Origin: an uncultured Bacteroides sp.
Lineage (GTDB): Bacteria > Bacteroidota > Bacteroidia > Bacteroidales > Bacteroidaceae
Reading direction: 5' to 3'
Length of the DNA stretch: 45,067 nt
NCBI RefSeq assembly: GCF_947632445.1
Contig: NZ_CANRPM010000019.1
Location: 1 to 45,067, forward strand
A model generated the notes under the pieces. It searched no databases and was not told the DNA's origin. It saw nothing but the letters and a program-made list of their open reading frames with translations. The position numbers and the translations under genes were made by a program. Numbering within the stretch: position 1 is the first letter of the stretch; every line of letters starts with the position of its first letter. Positions 41,436 through 45,067 of this stretch are shown here, piece by piece.

Positions 41436-41739
41436 AGATCAGTTAGAAATATTAACGTTAATAAATAGATACCGCTTTTTTCATGTTTCTTTACTATAAA
41501 AGATTTAGTAGCCCATTCCGTTCTTTCAGCTGCCACCGATTTTCTTTATAGTCCCATACGTTTTTCATGGATACCACAAAATTAGCAAAAGTTCTTCATC
41601 TTCTTCTGTTTTTATAAGAATTAATATTATGAAGAAAAGATACAATGCTTTCTCACAACAAAAGCAATGCTTTGCATCCAAGAAAGCATTGCTTTATTAA
41701 AGGTGAAATGAATACCTGTATATAGGCCTGCACCATCCA
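41436..41739. other. Intergenic region between the M60 peptidase and phoH
   Basis: About 300 AT-rich bases without a gene. It contains the phoH terminator at 41662-41695, listed separately. A promoter for the M60 gene is probably in 41436-41600, but no clear TTTG/TAnnTTTG pair is seen. Confidence 0.5.
41662..41695 (-). terminator. Terminator downstream of phoH
   Basis: AAGCAATGCTTT and AAAGCATTGCTTT form an 11-base stem, with a T-rich run on the minus strand side. An overlapping longer pairing (CAATGCTTTCT at 41643 with AGAAAGCATTG) is an alternative fold. Confidence 0.7.
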
Positions 41740-43071
41740 CTACATCAGGTTGCTGGCCAGTTCGCTCAGCTCGCTGCGCTCTCCTTTCACAAGATTGACG
41801 TGGGCAAAGAGATGTTGGTTACGCATGTGGTCAATCATGTACACAAGGCCATTTGACTGACTGTCCAGATAGGGCTGGTCAATCTGCTGAATGTCACCCG
41901 TAAACACCATCTTCGTCCCCTCGCCCGAACGGGTGATAATGGTTTTGATTTCGTGGGGAGTCAGGTTCTGCGCCTCATCAATGATACAATAGGTCTCGCT
42001 CAGGCTTCGTCCACGGATAAAGGCCAAGGCTTCGATAACGAGCTGATCGCTCTTCTGCATATCTTCCAGGCGCTTTACTTCGCTGGAGCCGGCAGCAAAC
42101 TGGTGCTTGATGACGTTCAGGTTGTCGAACAGAGGTTGCATGTAGGGCGCCACCTTTTCATTGGCATCGCCAGGCAAGAAGCCGATGTCCTTGTTGGACA
42201 GAGCCACAATGGGACGTGCCAGCAAAATTTGCTTATACTCGTTCATCTGACGCAGGGCGGCAGCCAAAGCCAACAAAGTCTTTCCTGTACCTGCCTTACC
42301 TGTCAGCGCTACAAGCTTGATGTTCGGATCGTTCAGCACTTCGAAAGCGAAACTCTGTTCGGCGTTGCGTGGCTCAATGCCGTAATTCTTCGACTTGTTG
42401 ACGCGACACACAGTATGGCTGAAGGGGTTATAGCGGGCCAGAACACTGTTCCGGTCGCTCTTCAGCACGAAGCACTCATTGGGATGAATGATGTCTTTAA
42501 AAGGAAACTCGCTGATGTCTATACCTTCTTTCGAGGAATAGATGTTATCTATCAGCGCAGGGTCTGTACCTTCGAACACTTCGTTGGACTTTTCAAAGAT
42601 ATCCACATTAAGTACTTTGTCAGTAATGTAGTCTTCACATAGAATACCGACAGAGCGAGCCTTCATCCGCAGGTTGACATCCTTGGTGACAAGGATGGAC
42701 TTCATCTTGGGATACTTCGTCATCAGCCAGTCGGTCACGGCCAAAATCTGATGATCAGGCTTGTGTTCAGGAAAGGAATCATACACACGTCTGGACTCTA
42801 CATTGCCGGTCACTACAAACAATTTCCCCAATCCTTCCCCCAAAGAAGCACCGTTCGTGAACAGATTATCATCCGTAATTTCATCTAATTCGCGAACAAA
42901 CTCACGGGCATTGTAATTGATCTGCTCATTGCCTTTCTTGAATTTATCCAGTTCTTCCAAAACGACAATGGGAAGATAAATGTCATTCTCCTGAAAATTC
43001 TTCAGGCACTTGTAATCGTGCAGAATCACATTCGTGTCGATTACGAAATTTTTCTTTGCTCCCATATTCAT
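41740..43071 (-). CDS. phoH: PhoH-like ATPase with N-terminal PIN domain
   Basis: A 443-residue protein. The PIN ribonuclease domain (1-150) begins KKNFVIDTNVILHDYKCLKN, with DTN carrying a catalytic Asp and LPIVVLEELDKFKKG following. The PhoH ATPase (about 230-443) has Walker A ALTGKAGTGKTLLALA, Walker B CIIDEAQNLTPHEI and TRSGEGTKMVFTGDIQQIDQ. PhoH2-type fusions are RNA helicase/ribonucleases in mycobacteria; a role in RNA metabolism is inferred. The second Met (43065) may be the true start. Its promoter region is shared with folC. Confidence 0.93.
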   Translation of the reverse strand: MNMGAKKNFVIDTNVILHDYKCLKNFQENDIYLPIVVLEELDKFKKGNEQINYNAREFVRELDEITDDNLFTNGASLGEGLGKLFVVTGNVESRRVYDSFPEHKPDHQILAVTDWLMTKYPKMKSILVTKDVNLRMKARSVGILCEDYITDKVLNVDIFEKSNEVFEGTDPALIDNIYSSKEGIDISEFPFKDIIHPNECFVLKSDRNSVLARYNPFSHTVCRVNKSKNYGIEPRNAEQSFAFEVLNDPNIKLVALTGKAGTGKTLLALAAALRQMNEYKQILLARPIVALSNKDIGFLPGDANEKVAPYMQPLFDNLNVIKHQFAAGSSEVKRLEDMQKSDQLVIEALAFIRGRSLSETYCIIDEAQNLTPHEIKTIITRSGEGTKMVFTGDIQQIDQPYLDSQSNGLVYMIDHMRNQHLFAHVNLVKGERSELSELASNLM

Positions 43072-43088
43072 TAGATTTAAATAGTACG

Positions 43089-43096
43089 TATCTTTG
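43089..43096 (+). promoter_or_regulatory. Probable -7 box for folC
   Basis: TATCTTTG about 60 bases before the folC ATG, in the 86-base divergent gap. The upstream box is poor, so the promoter is tentative. Confidence 0.4.
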
Positions 43097-43157
43097 TTGC
43101 CCTTAAAGATAGCAAATTAGTAAATAGAAAGGATTTGTTGCCCGTTAAATATTTCAA

Positions 43158-44414
43158 ATGATGGACTATCAGAGCACATTATCTTACTTATACAACAGTG
43201 CACCCCTGTTCCAGCAGGTAGGAAGCACTGCCTACAAAGAGGGATTGGAAAACACCCTCGCCCTGGACGAACACTTCGGACACCCGCACCGCCACTTCCG
43301 CACCATTCACGTGGCAGGCACTAACGGCAAGGGGTCTTGCTCGCACACCCTGGCTGCCATCCTTCAGGAGAGCGGCTATCGCGTGGGCCTCTATACGTCG
43401 CCCCATCTGGTGGATTTCCGCGAACGCATCCGCGTGAACGGGCAACTCATAGCAAAGAAATATGTCGTGGACTTCGTAGAAAAGGAACGGACTTTCTTCG
43501 AACCACTCCACCCGTCGTTCTTCGAGCTGACCACCGCCATGGCCTTCCGCTACTTTGCCGATGAGCAAGTGGACGTGGCTGTCATCGAGGTGGGCTTAGG
43601 AGGGAGACTGGATTGTACCAACATCATCCGCCCCGACCTATGTATCATCACCAACATCAGCTTCGACCACATGCAGTTCTTGGGTCATACATTGGCACAG
43701 ATAGCGGGTGAAAAGGCTGGTATCATCAAGGAGGGAACGCCTGTAGTCATCGGCGAAACCACTCCCGAAACAAGACCTGTCTTCCTAACCAAAGCGGCCG
43801 AGATGCACGCACCTATCTATTTTGCCGAAAACTATGACCGTGAAGACTATCCGGGCATCGAATTCGAACTGAAAGGACTGTACCAGAAGAAAAACAAACA
43901 GACGATACTCACCGCTCTACCCCTGCTGAAGGAAGCCGGTTACCGCATCGACGATACCAGTGTGCGGAATGGTTTTGCCCACATCACCCGCCTGACGGGG
44001 CTCATGGGACGCTGGCAGAAGCTTCAAGACACCCCCACCCTGATTTGCGATACAGGGCATAACGTAGGCGGCATCCGCTACATCGTAGAACAGCTCGGAC
44101 AACAAACCTACCACCGTCTGCACATCGTCATAGGCATGATGAACGACAAGGACATCCGCGGTGTGCTATCCATACTGCCGCACGATGCCGTTTACTACTT
44201 CACCCAAGCCAGCGTGAAGCGTGCCTTACCCGCTAAGGAAATGAAAAAACAAGCTGAAAAAGCCGGATTACAGGGAGAGTATTACCCCGATGTGCCTACT
44301 GCCGTCAAGGCCGCACAAGAAAAAAGCCTCCCCGAAGACTTCATCTTCGTAGGAGGCAGCAGTTTCATTGTAGCCGACCTATTAGCGCACCGCGATGCAC
44401 TCAATCTCCACTAA
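43158..44414 (+). CDS. folC: Folylpolyglutamate synthase / dihydrofolate synthase
   Basis: Adds glutamate to folates (and to dihydropteroate). The 418-residue enzyme has the ATP-binding HVAGTNGKGSCSHTLAAIL, YTSPHLVDFRERIRVNG, VIEVGLGGRLDCTNIIRPD and DHMQFLGHTLAQIAGEKAGI, all standard for FolC. The C-terminal ligase domain includes LICDTGHNVGGIRYI. The start may be the second Met at 43161. Its last 33 bases overlap the 3' end of ridA on the other strand. Confidence 0.95.
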   Translation: MMDYQSTLSYLYNSAPLFQQVGSTAYKEGLENTLALDEHFGHPHRHFRTIHVAGTNGKGSCSHTLAAILQESGYRVGLYTSPHLVDFRERIRVNGQLIAKKYVVDFVEKERTFFEPLHPSFFELTTAMAFRYFADEQVDVAVIEVGLGGRLDCTNIIRPDLCIITNISFDHMQFLGHTLAQIAGEKAGIIKEGTPVVIGETTPETRPVFLTKAAEMHAPIYFAENYDREDYPGIEFELKGLYQKKNKQTILTALPLLKEAGYRIDDTSVRNGFAHITRLTGLMGRWQKLQDTPTLICDTGHNVGGIRYIVEQLGQQTYHRLHIVIGMMNDKDIRGVLSILPHDAVYYFTQASVKRALPAKEMKKQAEKAGLQGEYYPDVPTAVKAAQEKSLPEDFIFVGGSSFIVADLLAHRDALNLH

Positions 44415-44756
44415 GGCATCCTTGGGCAACGCCTTTACGGCTACAGCCGAACGGGCTGGAAAGTCGCCCTCGAAGTAAGCGGCATACACCGAGTTCATAT
44501 CAGCAAAGAGAGACATATCGGCCAGGAAAACAGTAGTCTTCACAATATTGGCCATACCCAAGCCTGCCTCTTCGAGAATGTACTTCACATTCTCCAACGA
44601 CTGGCGGGTCTGTGCAGAAGCTCCTTCGGGCATTACGCCGGTAGCTGCATTGATGGGCAGCTGACCTGATACAAACACCATACCATTGGCTTCGATAGCC
44701 TGACTGTAAGGTCCGATGGCACTCGGTGCTTTCGGACTACAAATTACTTTCTTCAT
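44382..44756 (-). CDS. ridA: RidA family reactive intermediate deaminase
   Basis: A 124-residue protein that hydrolyses enamine/imine intermediates, such as those released by serine and threonine dehydratases. Family motifs are APSAIGPYSQAIEANGMVFV, SGQLPINAATG and the catalytic-site Arg in FPARSAVAV with Glu in ALVEIECIAVR. The serine dehydratase sdaA in the same window is a plausible source of its substrate, though the genes are 19 kb apart. It overlaps folC tail to tail by 33 bases. Confidence 0.95.
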   Translation of the reverse strand: MKKVICSPKAPSAIGPYSQAIEANGMVFVSGQLPINAATGVMPEGASAQTRQSLENVKYILEEAGLGMANIVKTTVFLADMSLFADMNSVYAAYFEGDFPARSAVAVKALPKDALVEIECIAVR

Positions 44757-44792
44757 GTTCTTTCAATTTTTAGTTCTTATCTTAATCTTTCT

Positions 44793-44819
44793 TTAGTTAG
44801 AAAATTTTTCTCTAACTAT
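44793..44819. other. Inverted repeat upstream of ridA
   Basis: TAGTTAGA and TCTAACTA face each other across nine bases, in the 5' flank of ridA. It could be an operator or an mRNA hairpin; nothing more can be said. Confidence 0.35.
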
Positions 44820-44928
44820 GCAGTATTTCTTCCCTAACTGCATTTATAATAATGAATGCATGATGCAATATTCACTCATAACCTTTTTTTCATTACCTAA
44901 ACTTAACTAAGAAGGGGAGAAAGTCCCG

Positions 44929-44963
44929 AAAGAGGATGCGTAATAAGCGCATCCTCTTTTTTT
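44929..44963 (+). terminator. Orphan intrinsic terminator
   Basis: AAAGAGGATGCG (44929-44940), a seven-base loop, CGCATCCTCTTT (44948-44959) and a further T-run: a perfect 12-base stem. No gene on the plus strand ends nearby, since folC stops 515 bases upstream. It may end an unannotated small RNA in 44765-44960, or mark an attenuator for the gene at 45033. Confidence 0.75.
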
Positions 44964-45032
44964 CCCGGCCAATCCTGCCTATTTACAGTTTTTGTCTAGT
45001 CCTGAAATAGCGTTACAACAAAAAGTAACATT

Positions 45033-45067
45033 ATGGAAAAGACAGAAACAAAGTACGTTAAGCGCAC
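45033..45067 (+). CDS. Start of a gene running off the window (possibly an IS transposase)
   Basis: The frame begins MEKTETKYVKR and is cut by the window edge after 11 codons. This start resembles the OrfA protein of IS3-type elements common in Bacteroides, but 11 residues are too few to be sure. The preceding bases (TTTTTGTCTAGTCCTGAAAT) could hold an element end. No promoter is evident. Confidence 0.35.
   Translation, partial: MEKTETKYVKR

Noticed and set aside
32108..45020. A link between the MITE ends and the sequence before the gene at 45033, both containing TAGTCCTG
   Set aside because: Only eight bases are shared and the flanks differ; chance cannot be excluded.

Overview
The window comes from a Bacteroidales genome, most likely Bacteroides or a close genus. 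Several genes sit behind the Bacteroides-type promoter (TTTG, a spacer of 19-20 bases, then TAnnTTTG). The protein families agree: a BtuB/BtuG-type B12 locus, a DUF4468 protein, DUF5063, DUF4924, TIGR04076, an FadL-like porin and an M60-type peptidase. By eye, base composition is uneven: GC-rich from 1 to about 6000, intermediate over most of the rest, and clearly AT-rich at about 28.8-32.5 kb, in the mutS-like gene at 33.5-35.3 kb and around 39.3-41.5 kb.

Layout. At 1-6 kb lie the tail of a probable PLP-dependent sulfhydrylase, a PfkB-type sugar kinase, an S41 lipoprotein protease, a long divergent intergenic region with a very large nested palindrome, and an operon of DUF5063, a DEDDy exonuclease and an RlmI-like rRNA methyltransferase. 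A candidate free-standing sRNA follows. At 6-15 kb are fadL-like/queC/queF on the minus strand, then a DUF4468 protein, a 59-residue basic protein, a methyltransferase, a nucleoside transporter, a bifunctional nuclease with rsmE, and asparaginase. At 15.0-20.7 kb a cobalamin riboswitch precedes btuB, btuG, btuF and btuC. No ATPase gene (btuD) follows; an array of about nine 41-42-base repeats, each built of dyads, occupies the space. At 21.3-24.6 kb are a Spy/CpxP-like periplasmic protein, an OmpR-type response regulator, its histidine kinase and a PepSY-like protein, which looks like one envelope-sensing unit. At 24.7-28.5 kb are sdaA and mutS2 on the minus strand.

A tRNA-Ser(UGA) at 28.6 kb is followed by an AT-rich block. 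It holds four exported proteins in one orientation, a gene-poor stretch of hairpins, and a 209-base MITE. Then come yigZ, a 316-base insertion-sequence remnant, a membrane-anchored MutS-like ATPase, and a 49-base relic copy of yigZ that ends one base from the prfC stop codon. At 35.4-39.2 kb a minus-strand operon runs lysE-like, DUF4924, rfbD, prfC. The window ends with a TIGR04076 protein, an M60 peptidase, phoH, folC and ridA overlapping tail to tail, an orphan terminator, and the first codons of a gene that may be an IS transposase.

The strongest leads are the dyad-repeat array in the place of btuD, the nested palindrome at 2787-2981, the MITE/IS/relic cluster around the mutS-like gene, the exported-protein cluster next to tRNA-Ser, the candidate sRNA at 5917-5985, and two promoters that place transcription starts almost on the start codon.
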